A stretch of 64,000 bases of DNA from Candidatus Uhrbacteria bacterium (GTDB taxonomy: Bacteria; Patescibacteriota; Patescibacteriia; 2-12-FULL-60-25), in contig JADZEJ010000007.1 of NCBI GenBank assembly GCA_020850575.1, positions 1 through 64,000 on the forward strand, given 5' to 3'. The translations under genes and the position numbers were made by a program. This document shows, piece by piece, positions 36,458 to 42,822 of the stretch; the stretch's first letter is position 1, and every line of letters begins with the position of its first letter. Below the pieces are notes generated by a model, which was given only the letters and a program-made list of their open reading frames with translations, made no database searches and was not told the DNA's origin.

Positions 36458-36481
36458 AAATCCCCCACCAAGGGGATTTTT
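36458..36481 (+). terminator. Terminator or attenuator between gyrB and secE
   Basis: An 8-bp stem AAATCCCC/GGGGATTT with loop CACCAA is followed by a short T tract. It can end gyrB transcripts. Because a promoter lies directly upstream, transcripts of the secE-nusG-rplK unit also begin with it. Confidence 0.7.
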
Positions 36482-36494
36482 AGAAACAAGAATT

Positions 36495-36812
36495 ATGAAC
36501 CCACTCCAAAAAACCATCGCCTATTTCCGTTCTTCTAAAGCTGAAATGGAAAAAGTCTCCTGGCCGACGCGCAAAGAAACAATTCGCTACAGCGCTCTCG
36601 TCATCGGACTCAGTATTAGCGTAGCTATTTTTTTTGCCGGCCTCGATTTTGGTCTCACGAAATTAGTTGAAATCACAATCTCGACTCGTCAAACACCCCA
36701 AACCGAACAACCATCTGATATTCAAGTAACTCCAGTTACACCAGATGTAGTCCCAAGCACAGTTCCAAGCGTCGAAGCTTCAACTACCCCAGTAACCACC
36801 CCAAAACTCTAA
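36495..36812 (+). CDS. secE: Preprotein translocase subunit SecE
   Basis: Small essential subunit of the SecYEG channel. The cytoplasmic amphipathic helix and hinge show the canonical KAEMEKVSWPTRKETIRYS (about residues 15-33), followed by one membrane helix (about 34-58). The protein then has an unusual extracytoplasmic Pro/Thr/Val-rich tail of about 40 residues. At 105 residues it is longer than the usual 60-65 for a single-helix SecE. It heads a secE-nusG-rplK run, the ancestral bacterial order. The gap to nusG is 24 bp. Confidence 0.94.
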   Translation: MNPLQKTIAYFRSSKAEMEKVSWPTRKETIRYSALVIGLSISVAIFFAGLDFGLTKLVEITISTRQTPQTEQPSDIQVTPVTPDVVPSTVPSVEASTTPVTTPKL

Positions 36813-36836
36813 TCCTCCAACGTACTTTTTTGTAAT

Positions 36837-37385
36837 ATGCCTAAACAAACCCTTGACTATGGTCGCCGTTGGTTCGCCATTCATACCTACTCTGGATATG
36901 AAGAAAATGTCGCCGACGGTCTCCGTCGTCGTATTGCCACCATGGGTATGCAGAACACTATTTTTAATGTTCTCGTTCCAACGGAAAAGAAAATAAAATT
37001 AAAAAACGGCAAACGCAAACTCGTTGAAGAAAAGATCTATCCGGGCTATGTATTAGTCGAAATGACTGTAACTGATGACTCTTGGTACGTCGTCCGCAAT
37101 ACCCCAAATGTGACCGGATTTATTGGAACGGGCACCACGCCAACCCCACTATCAGACAAAGAAATTCAATCTATCATGAAAAAGATGTCAACCGAGGAAG
37201 AAACTACTTTTTCTATTGATCTGCAAGTTGGAACTCCGGTAAAAATCGGTGACGGTCCTTTCAAAGGTTTTGAAGGCAAGGTCAATGAAATCGACGGTTC
37301 TCGCGGCAAGGTCAAGGTTTTGGTTTCAATGTTTGGTCGCGAAACCCCACTCGAACTTGACTTTACCCAAATCAAAAAGGTATAA
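36837..37385 (+). CDS. nusG: Transcription termination/antitermination factor NusG
   Basis: Binds RNA polymerase to regulate elongation and couples it to the ribosome through S10. The NGN domain (about 10-118) shows RRWFAIHTYSGYEENVA, KIYPGYVLVEM and VRNTPNVTGFIG. The KOW domain (about 130-182) shows VKIGDGPFKGFEGKVNEID and VSMFGRETPLELDF. The 182-residue length is standard. Transcripts run on into the structured rplK leader. Confidence 0.97.
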   Translation: MPKQTLDYGRRWFAIHTYSGYEENVADGLRRRIATMGMQNTIFNVLVPTEKKIKLKNGKRKLVEEKIYPGYVLVEMTVTDDSWYVVRNTPNVTGFIGTGTTPTPLSDKEIQSIMKKMSTEEETTFSIDLQVGTPVKIGDGPFKGFEGKVNEIDGSRGKVKVLVSMFGRETPLELDFTQIKKV

Positions 37386-37390
37386 AAAAT

Positions 37391-37450
37391 CCGATCAGGA
37401 CGAGGTAACTCGTCCGGGGAACAGGCACGATGCGCTTCTCGTCGGACCTG
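37391..37450 (+). promoter_or_regulatory. Structured leader before rplK
   Basis: A perfect 7-bp stem GGACGAG/CTCGTCC closed by a GNRA-type GTAA tetraloop lies at 37398-37415. A second copy of CTCGTC at 37438-37443 could compete for the same GACGAG. CAGG (37422-37425) can also pair with CCTG (37447-37450) around ACGA/TCGT. L1 or another protein could control rplK here; this is inference. Confidence 0.5.
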
Positions 37451-37472
37451 AATACCCATTCATAAATTATCT

Positions 37473-37898
37473 ATGGCAAAAAAAATTAAGGCGCTTATCA
37501 AGCTCCAAATCCAAGGAGGCGCTGCTAACCCAGCTCCTCCGGTCGGTACCGCTCTTGGTCCTCAAGGTTTAAACATCGCTGAATTTTGTAAAAAATTCAA
37601 TGATGCAACCGCAGACCGCCGTGGCGAAGTTGTTCCATGTATTATCACCGTGTATGAAGACCGTACCTATGACTTCATACTAAAGATAGCTCCAGTACCA
37701 GAAATGTTAAAAAAGGCAGCTGGAATTCAAAAAGGTTCAGCTAAGCCACTAACGGATAAAGTCGGTAAAGTAACCCGCGCACAAATCCGCCAAATCGCAG
37801 AAAAAAAACTCCCTGATTTAAACTGTCACACTGTCGAAGCGGCAATGCGCCAAATCGAAGGTACAGCTAAAAACATGGGTCTCAGTATCATTGATTAA
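37473..37898 (+). CDS. rplK: 50S ribosomal protein uL11
   Basis: Binds the GTPase-associated region of 23S rRNA and the L10-L12 stalk. The 141-residue protein matches the family throughout. The N-terminal domain shows [32 protein letters not shown], with the hinge prolines. The C-terminal RNA-binding domain contains [25 protein letters not shown] and ends in the usual [16 protein letters not shown]. It is the last gene of the secE-nusG-rplK unit. Unlike most bacteria, rplA does not follow directly. A strong terminator and two unrelated genes separate them. Confidence 0.98.
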   Translation: MAKKIKALIKLQIQGGAANPAPPVGTALGPQGLNIAEFCKKFNDATADRRGEVVPCIITVYEDRTYDFILKIAPVPEMLKKAAGIQKGSAKPLTDKVGKVTRAQIRQIAEKKLPDLNCHTVEAAMRQIEGTAKNMGLSIID

Positions 37899-37905
37899 CT
37901 GATAG

Positions 37906-37939
37906 AAAAACCGCCCTAATAGTCAACAGGGCGGTTTTT
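37906..37939 (+). terminator. Strong terminator after rplK
   Basis: A 12-bp perfect stem AAAAACCGCCCT/AGGGCGGTTTTT with a 10-nt loop starts 7 bp after the rplK stop and ends in a T run. Confidence 0.95.
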
Positions 37940-37968
37940 CATATAAAATGATTTGTATCTTCAATCAT

Positions 37969-38598
37969 ATGGATACCCTTCCAAACCAAACTCCAACCAC
38001 ACCGAAAAAAAATCCGACTCAGTACTCTAGAGTTATTATGGCACTAATAGCTTTAATAGCTCTCGTCACGCTTGGTGCAACAATTTTATACGTCCTACGT
38101 CGTCCGAATCAACCAACAATGCCGGCAGTAAGCGACATCAAACCGGAAGCGAAAGTTTCTAAAACGATAGTCCCGCCTTTAGCAGAAAACAAAATAGACA
38201 ACGAAAAAGCAACTCCGGAACCGTCTACCGTAACAACAACCGCATCAATTACAACACCAAATAAAGAAAACGACGCCAATATAACTCTAGGGGAAACCTT
38301 TCAAATTTTTAAAGGTGATGCAATAAACATTAGTCTTCCAAATCAAACTCATCCTCGTTGGAATATAAAAGCCATTTCTTTTAGCGATTCACGCTGTCCG
38401 GTGGGTGTTCAGTGTATCTGGGCGGGTGAACAAACTGTAACTTTACTCATTACCGACCTAGTTGCACGCGTAGCGCCACAAGACATAACCCTGGGAACAA
38501 CTCGAAATACAAACCAATCTGTGTACGGTATAAACCTTACAGTAAAAACCATTGAAGACGGCAAAGGTGGAACCTATGCTGAAATTGAAACGAAATAA
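37969..38598 (+). CDS. Membrane-anchored protein with Cys-pair domain, 209 aa
   Basis: The ATG at 37969 is preferred; the earlier in-frame ATG at 37948 adds seven residues. A short cytoplasmic tail is followed by one helix (about 22-43, IMALIALIALVTLGATILYVL), then a Pro/Thr/Lys-rich stalk to about 105. The C-terminal beta domain (about 107-209) contains DSRCPVGVQCIWAGEQTV. This Cys-pair motif recurs in small lipoprotein-like domains of several bacterial groups and probably forms a disulfide outside the cell. Function is unknown. It sits between rplK and the MGMT-like gene, six bp before the latter. Confidence 0.8.
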   Translation: MDTLPNQTPTTPKKNPTQYSRVIMALIALIALVTLGATILYVLRRPNQPTMPAVSDIKPEAKVSKTIVPPLAENKIDNEKATPEPSTVTTTASITTPNKENDANITLGETFQIFKGDAINISLPNQTHPRWNIKAISFSDSRCPVGVQCIWAGEQTVTLLITDLVARVAPQDITLGTTRNTNQSVYGINLTVKTIEDGKGGTYAEIETK

Positions 38599-38604
38599 AA
38601 ACAA

Positions 38605-38904
38605 ATGTCACAATCTTTTACCGATCGCGTTAATAGCATCGTGCGTAAAATTCCGGATGGAAAAACCATGAGCTATAAAGAAGTGGCTAAAGCCGCAGGC
38701 AGCCCTCATGCATTTCGCGCCGTCGGAAACATTATGGGTAAAAATTGTGATCCAAAAATCCCTTGTCACCGCGTTATTCGTGCCGACGGCAAACCCGGTG
38801 GCTATGCTTTTGGTGCCAATAAAAAGAAATATTTATTAAACAAAGAAAAGAACGGTCAAACCACATTTAAAGAACGTGTGAATCTCTTTCGTTCAAAGGG
38901 ATAA
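38605..38904 (+). CDS. MGMT-type alkyltransferase domain protein, 99 aa
   Basis: Covers only the DNA-binding and active-site half of O6-methylguanine-DNA methyltransferase. The helix-turn-helix YKEVAKAAGSPHAFRAVGNIMGKN is followed by IPCHRVIRADGKPGGYAFG. The PCHR cysteine is intact, so alkyl acceptance is possible, unlike Atl proteins that carry Trp at this position. The length of 99 is that of the small alkyltransferase-like group without the N-terminal ribonuclease-like domain. It is probably co-transcribed with the preceding anchored protein. Confidence 0.92.
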   Translation: MSQSFTDRVNSIVRKIPDGKTMSYKEVAKAAGSPHAFRAVGNIMGKNCDPKIPCHRVIRADGKPGGYAFGANKKKYLLNKEKNGQTTFKERVNLFRSKG

Positions 38905-38976
38905 CGTATTCCAAATAAACAATTGCTTTTGGCACGAATATCTGAAAGAATAGACTTTTTTACTCAAGTCATCATC

Positions 38977-39005
38977 TTGACGAAAATGTGTATTTTATAT
39001 ACATT
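38977..39005 (+). promoter_or_regulatory. Promoter of rplA
   Basis: TTGACG (38977-38982) and TACATT (39000-39005) are 17 bp apart. The predicted start near 39012 gives a leader of about 54 nt that contains a long hairpin. Confidence 0.65.
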
Positions 39006-39024
39006 CAAGATACTAATTATAACC

Positions 39025-39054
39025 GTGGGAGCCGAAGAAAAACGGCGTCCGCAC
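39025..39054 (+). promoter_or_regulatory. rplA leader hairpin, possible L1 site
   Basis: GTGGGAGCCG (39025-39034) pairs with CGGC-g-TCC-g-CAC (39043-39054), giving ten base pairs with two single-G bulges and an 8-nt A-rich loop. The 5' strand GTGGGAG resembles the GGUGGGAGGCU stretch of the L1 site in E. coli 23S rRNA as I recall it. Autogenous control by L1 is therefore plausible. It ends 11 nt before the ATG. Confidence 0.5.
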
Positions 39055-39065
39055 CACAGTCACAT

Positions 39066-39755
39066 ATGGCGCACTCTAAGCGTTACACAGAGCTTAAAAA
39101 ACTCATCGTTCCAAAAAAGGCTTACACGATCGCAGAAGCGATTGAACTCGCCAAAAAGACCTCAACCACCAAGTTTGACAGCTCAATCGAGCTTCACATG
39201 AACTTGGGAATTGATGTCTCCAAGAGTGATCAACTCGTTCGTTCTACCATCGTAATGCCACACTCGATTGGCAAAACCAAGCGCATAGCAGCCTTTGTAC
39301 CAGCCGACAAAGAAAAAGAAGCTCGTGAAGCGGGCGCTGAAATTGTCGGTGCCGAAGAATTGATTGAAGAAATCGCCAAATCTGGTAAAGTTGACTTTGA
39401 TGTTGCGGTTGCAACCCCAGACATGATGCCTAAAATGGCAAAAGTCGCAAAGGTTTTGGGTCCAAAAGGGATTATGCCAAATCCGAAAACAGAAACCGTA
39501 AGCCCAAATGTTAAAAAGATGATTGAAGAATTGAAAAAAGGTAAAGTGACTATCAAAAATGACTCAACCGGTAATATTCACCAATCAATCGGTAAAACCT
39601 CCATGGATAACAAGGCATTGCTCGAAAATTTCGAAGCCATTGTTACTGGTATTAAGAAAGCAAAACCATCTTCGGCTAAAGGCACATTCATCAAGAATGT
39701 CGTTCTGGCTACCACCATGGGTCCAGGTATCAAGGTGGAAGTCAGTAACCAATAA
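39066..39755 (+). CDS. rplA: 50S ribosomal protein uL1
   Basis: Forms the mobile L1 stalk that handles E-site tRNA. It is also a known translational repressor of its own operon in other bacteria. The start at 39066 gives MAHSKRYTELKKL and 229 residues, the normal size. Family features are IELHMNLGIDVSKSDQLVRSTIVMPH, the DVAVATPDMMPKMAKVAKVLGPKGIMPNPK signature region, and the C-terminal SSAKGTFIKNVVLATTMGPGIKVEV. It has its own promoter and leader and a 15-bp terminator, so it is transcribed separately from rplK. Confidence 0.97.
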   Translation: MAHSKRYTELKKLIVPKKAYTIAEAIELAKKTSTTKFDSSIELHMNLGIDVSKSDQLVRSTIVMPHSIGKTKRIAAFVPADKEKEAREAGAEIVGAEELIEEIAKSGKVDFDVAVATPDMMPKMAKVAKVLGPKGIMPNPKTETVSPNVKKMIEELKKGKVTIKNDSTGNIHQSIGKTSMDNKALLENFEAIVTGIKKAKPSSAKGTFIKNVVLATTMGPGIKVEVSNQ

Positions 39756-39764
39756 TCAATCAGC

Positions 39765-39802
39765 AAAATAAAATATCCCAATAAGAAGGGATATTTTATT
39801 TT
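39765..39802 (+). terminator. Strong terminator after rplA
   Basis: A 15-bp perfect stem AAAATAAAATATCCC/GGGATATTTTATTTT with an 8-nt loop. Its last T bases overlap the -35 region of the next promoter. Confidence 0.92.
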
Positions 39803-39829
39803 GACGTCAACATTTCACAAGACTATCAT
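39801..39829 (+). promoter_or_regulatory. Promoter of the kinase gene at 39836 (leaderless)
   Basis: TTGACG (39801-39806) and TATCAT (39824-39829) are 17 bp apart. Only six bases separate the -10 from the ATG at 39836, so the transcript should begin at or next to the start codon. Confidence 0.75.
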
Positions 39830-39835
39830 AGCAAT

Positions 39836-40414
39836 ATGCCAAAACTAATCATCGGTCTCGTTGGACGACAAGGTTCAGGTAAAGGAACCGTTACTCAAAT
39901 CTTACAAGAAATGTATAAAGTAGAAGTCTTCCGCTTTAGCTCAGTTCTAAATACAATTCTTGAGCGACTCGCTATAAAACAAACCAGAGATAATCTCATC
40001 AAACTATCCGGTTCGCTTCGTGAAACCTTTGGTGAAGATGTACTTTCCTATTCCATTAGTCGCGATGTCATCAATTCATCAAGCGATATTGTGATCGTGG
40101 ATGGAATTCGCCGCATTGAGGATATTGCCGCACTGGACCCGCTTCCACAATTTAAACTAATCGAAGTTACTGCTCCGGCAAAATTTCGATATGAACGCAT
40201 GACTATGCGAGGAGAAAAAGCGGGCGAAAGTACTATGACTTACGATGAATTTACCACGCAAGAATTAGCGCCAACTGAAAATACCATTCCCTTGGTAGCC
40301 GCTCTCGCCTGGAAAGTACTCAACAATGGAAAAGACAAACAATATCTGGAACAGCAAGTAAAAGATCTCATGAACGAGCTTGGAGCAGAACCACAAAATA
40401 AAAGTAAATCTTAA
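39836..40414 (+). CDS. P-loop nucleotide kinase (dNMP/dephospho-CoA kinase-like)
   Basis: A 192-residue kinase with a Walker A at residues 9-16 (GRQGSGKGT) and a Walker B-like IVIVDGIRR near 90. A lid-like, Arg-rich region (FRYERMTMRGEKAGE) lies near 120-135. The overall pattern resembles phage and archaeal-type deoxynucleotide or dephospho-CoA kinases rather than adenylate or thymidylate kinase. It leads a plus-strand run with an RfaE-like transferase and a dCMP-deaminase-like gene, facing thyA and folA. That context favours a deoxynucleotide substrate, but this is inference. Confidence 0.82.
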   Translation: MPKLIIGLVGRQGSGKGTVTQILQEMYKVEVFRFSSVLNTILERLAIKQTRDNLIKLSGSLRETFGEDVLSYSISRDVINSSSDIVIVDGIRRIEDIAALDPLPQFKLIEVTAPAKFRYERMTMRGEKAGESTMTYDEFTTQELAPTENTIPLVAALAWKVLNNGKDKQYLEQQVKDLMNELGAEPQNKSKS

Positions 40415-40418
40415 TCGT

Positions 40419-40970
40419 ATGCGAACTGCTGAACGTGCTGTTAAGGATGCGAGGGATTTACATAAAATTGTTTCTGATTTTAAAAAACAGGGCTCAAAGA
40501 TCGTCTTAACACAAGGATCATACGATTTAGTTCATATTGGACATGCACGTTATCTTGAAGCCGCAAAAAAATACGGAGACATCCTCATTGTGGGGATCGA
40601 TAATGACAAAAAAATTAAAACACGCAAAGGACCTGAGCGACCTATCGTGCCCGAAAAAGAACGTCTCGAAATGATCCTGCATCTCCGTCCGGTTGATTTT
40701 GCCATTCTCAAAAAACAAACTGATCCAAAATGGCATTTAATTAAACAGGTGCAACCGGATGTTTTAATTGCGACTAAAGGATCGTACTCAAAAAAAGAAT
40801 TATCCGAATTACATAAATATTGTGGAAAAATTATAGTATTGAATCGCATGGCAACCACTTCAACCAGTGCAAAAATTCGTAACCTGCAATTAAAAACAGC
40901 CAACAAACTAAAACGAGTGATCACCCCAAAACTCATCAACGCCCTACAAGAAGCATTGGAAGGTGTATAA
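40419..40970 (+). CDS. RfaE-like nucleotidyltransferase (HldE domain II type)
   Basis: A HIGH-superfamily transferase of 183 residues starting at the ATG at 40419, four bp after the kinase stop. The core has LTQGSYDLVHIGHARYLEAAKKYGD, whose HIGH is the catalytic motif, followed by VGIDNDKKIKTRKGPERPIVPEKERLEMI. It ends with NRMATTSTSAKI in the place of the ISTT motif. In heptose synthesis the related domain makes ADP-heptose. No other heptose genes are here, and a cell without outer-membrane LPS would not need that reaction. The real substrate is open. The length and context point to a small-molecule step linked to the neighbouring kinase. Confidence 0.85.
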   Translation: MRTAERAVKDARDLHKIVSDFKKQGSKIVLTQGSYDLVHIGHARYLEAAKKYGDILIVGIDNDKKIKTRKGPERPIVPEKERLEMILHLRPVDFAILKKQTDPKWHLIKQVQPDVLIATKGSYSKKELSELHKYCGKIIVLNRMATTSTSAKIRNLQLKTANKLKRVITPKLINALQEALEGV

Positions 40971-40976
40971 ATTCAT

Positions 40977-41819
40977 ATGCCCTCTTCATCCGTAATTGTA
41001 GCGTATATACCTGTACTGCACGAAGGATATAGACGTTTTTTCTTGCGTCACTCGAATACAAAAGATCTTTACATTTTTGGAGAAGACTTAATAAAAAGCT
41101 ACGAACAACTCGTAAAAGATATTCGAGGATTAAAACCGGAACTCATACAATCTGCAATCGCATCATGGAATTTGTTTGAAAAAGTGCATATCCTCGATGA
41201 ACAAACGATACAAGAACTTAAAAAAAATAACATCTCACTAATTATTTCGGACGATGATGTAAATACAGAACTTATAAAAAAATATTTTCCGCATCATCCT
41301 GTTCAAACGGATACTATTTTTTTACGTTGGGATAAAAAAAATTCAATCAAGCCGATGCAAATTTCACCTGATATCGAAATCAGTGAATCAGTTATCGACA
41401 AAAAAATGATCGAACAAGCTATCGAACAAGGAAAACATAGCCCTGATTGGTGGCGTCGCATTGGAGCTATTGCCGTTAAAAACGGGACTATTATTTTAAA
41501 AACAAATAATACCTACGTTCCGTCAGATCAAATCGCAAATGATGAAGGCGACCCACGCAGTAATTTCTCCAAAGGAATCAACCTTGAATCATCTCTGGCG
41601 ATTCATGCTGAAGCTCGTTTAATCGCCGAAGCAGCGAAACAAGGACTTGCGCTTCAAGACGCTGAAATCTACTGCGATACATTTCCCTGCCCTCCATGCG
41701 CGAAACAACTTGCCTATGCTGGAATCTCTAAACTCTACTATCGTAATGGGTATGCGGTGCTTGATGGTGAACGTATCTTAAAAAGCCAAGGCGTAAGAAT
41801 TATTTTCGTAAAACCGTAA
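40977..41819 (+). CDS. dCMP-deaminase-like protein with N-terminal extra domain
   Basis: The C-terminal half (about 135-280) is a cytidine/deoxycytidylate deaminase fold. The zinc motif HAEARLIAEAA (His-Ala-Glu) is followed by FPCPPCAKQLAYAGISKLYY (Pro-Cys-x2-Cys), and all metal and catalytic residues are present. Ordinary dCMP deaminases have about 150 residues. This one has an extra N-terminal domain of about 130 whose start, AYIPVLHEGYRRFFLRH, resembles a nucleotidyltransferase HxGH region with the last His replaced by Tyr. dCMP deamination gives dUMP, the substrate of the convergent thyA. It lies seven bp after the RfaE-like gene. Confidence 0.85.
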   Translation: MPSSSVIVAYIPVLHEGYRRFFLRHSNTKDLYIFGEDLIKSYEQLVKDIRGLKPELIQSAIASWNLFEKVHILDEQTIQELKKNNISLIISDDDVNTELIKKYFPHHPVQTDTIFLRWDKKNSIKPMQISPDIEISESVIDKKMIEQAIEQGKHSPDWWRRIGAIAVKNGTIILKTNNTYVPSDQIANDEGDPRSNFSKGINLESSLAIHAEARLIAEAAKQGLALQDAEIYCDTFPCPPCAKQLAYAGISKLYYRNGYAVLDGERILKSQGVRIIFVKP

Positions 41820-41827
41820 TCAAGGTA

Positions 41828-42337
41828 TTAAACATCATTCTTCTCAGATTTTTCATCCTTGTGATAATTCTTCGACTGTCCGAATTTAAATTTCCAAGCC
41901 TCATGTTCACCCAAAACAGCTAAATCCGGTTCGATCAAATGCGCATGAATGTGATGTACGCTTGAACCGTAATTCCCTTCTTCGGAAAGACCAAAGCGCA
42001 GCGCAATTCCACCACCGGAGATGTTTCGTTTTTTCGATTCATTGATAAAAAATTCAAATAATTCTTTCCCCGAGTCCGGATCGAGTTCATTCAAATGTTC
42101 AACATGTGTTTTATAAATTGCTAATAATTGATGCTTTGTTTTTTCATAAGGCCATTGATTTTCCGTCAATATCCAAAATTTTCCTTCGTTTAAAATAGGA
42201 TTCTTATGGTATGTTTCTAAATTTTCTCTACAAAAAGGACAATGACCTTCATCTCGAATTTTTTCCATCACCTGTTTCTGATCGTCAAGACGAACAGAAG
42301 ACAAGTTAATAAAACGATTATCCACGACGTCGCTCAT
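41828..42337 (-). CDS. HIT-family protein
   Basis: Histidine-triad nucleotide hydrolase or transferase, 169 residues from the ATG at 42335-42337. The catalytic HHIHAHLIEPD gives the H-x-H-x-H motif, and the N-terminal Cys pair (HCPFCRENL) is of the kind that binds zinc in many HIT proteins. Between them lie KHQLLAIYKTHVEHLNEL and a central basic region. The start lies inside the 3' end of folA (20-bp overlap), so translation is probably coupled. Such proteins cleave nucleoside 5'-phosphoramidates or similar. The exact substrate is unknown. Confidence 0.88.
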   Translation of the reverse strand: MSDVVDNRFINLSSVRLDDQKQVMEKIRDEGHCPFCRENLETYHKNPILNEGKFWILTENQWPYEKTKHQLLAIYKTHVEHLNELDPDSGKELFEFFINESKKRNISGGGIALRFGLSEEGNYGSSVHHIHAHLIEPDLAVLGEHEAWKFKFGQSKNYHKDEKSEKNDV

Positions 42338-42818
42338 AAATTTGATAGGTTGCATCAACCAAATTTTCTTCATCTTTAAACCATTGTTCTTCAAACACTA
42401 ATTTCCAATCTGAAACATGAAAAGCGGGAAATACAACGTCACCCTCAGCCTGCAAATGAACTCGAGTTAAAATCAAACGATCTGCGAATGGAAGTGCTAT
42501 TGTATAAATATCCGCCCCTCCACAAACAAACACATCTTCGTTTTGAGTTTTTTGCATCGCATCTTCCCAAGAAGCGGCTACAACGACACCCGTTGGAACT
42601 GTAAAATGAGCTTGTCGTGTAATCACCACATTTTTTCTATCCGGCAACGGTTTACCAATACGCGCCACGATCGACTCAAACGTTTTTCTCCCCATAAGTA
42701 CCGTATGCCCCACCGTCAAAGCTTTAAAATTCTTCAAATCACGTGGCAAATACCAAGGAATATCATTCAGATGTCCTATGACATTCGTATCGGAAACAGC
42801 AACGATGATTGAAATCAT
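42318..42818 (-). CDS. folA: Dihydrofolate reductase
   Basis: Reduces dihydrofolate to tetrahydrofolate with NADPH, regenerating the folate used by ThyA. The start at 42816-42818 gives MISIIVAVSDTNVIG, the standard N-terminus, and 166 residues. Visible motifs are the IPWYLPRDLKNFKALT substrate loop (Leu-Pro-x-Asp), MGRKTFESI, NVVITRQ, and VCGGADIYTIALPFADRLILTRV with the conserved Gly-Gly. It starts four bp after the thyA stop and overlaps the HIT gene, making a thyA-folA-HIT operon. Trimethoprim sensitivity cannot be judged from the window. Confidence 0.96.
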   Translation of the reverse strand: MISIIVAVSDTNVIGHLNDIPWYLPRDLKNFKALTVGHTVLMGRKTFESIVARIGKPLPDRKNVVITRQAHFTVPTGVVVAASWEDAMQKTQNEDVFVCGGADIYTIALPFADRLILTRVHLQAEGDVVFPAFHVSDWKLVFEEQWFKDEENLVDATYQIYERRRG

Positions 42819-42822
42819 ATCG

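Noticed and set aside
36455-36494. Short leader peptide in the secE leader (ATG at 36455)
   Set aside because: It is out of frame with secE, lies inside the hairpin and has no supporting signal.
37391-37450. Known ribosomal leader family (L10, L13, L19, L20 or L21 types) before rplK
   Set aside because: I could not match the sequence or gene context to any of these. It is reported only as an unassigned structured leader.
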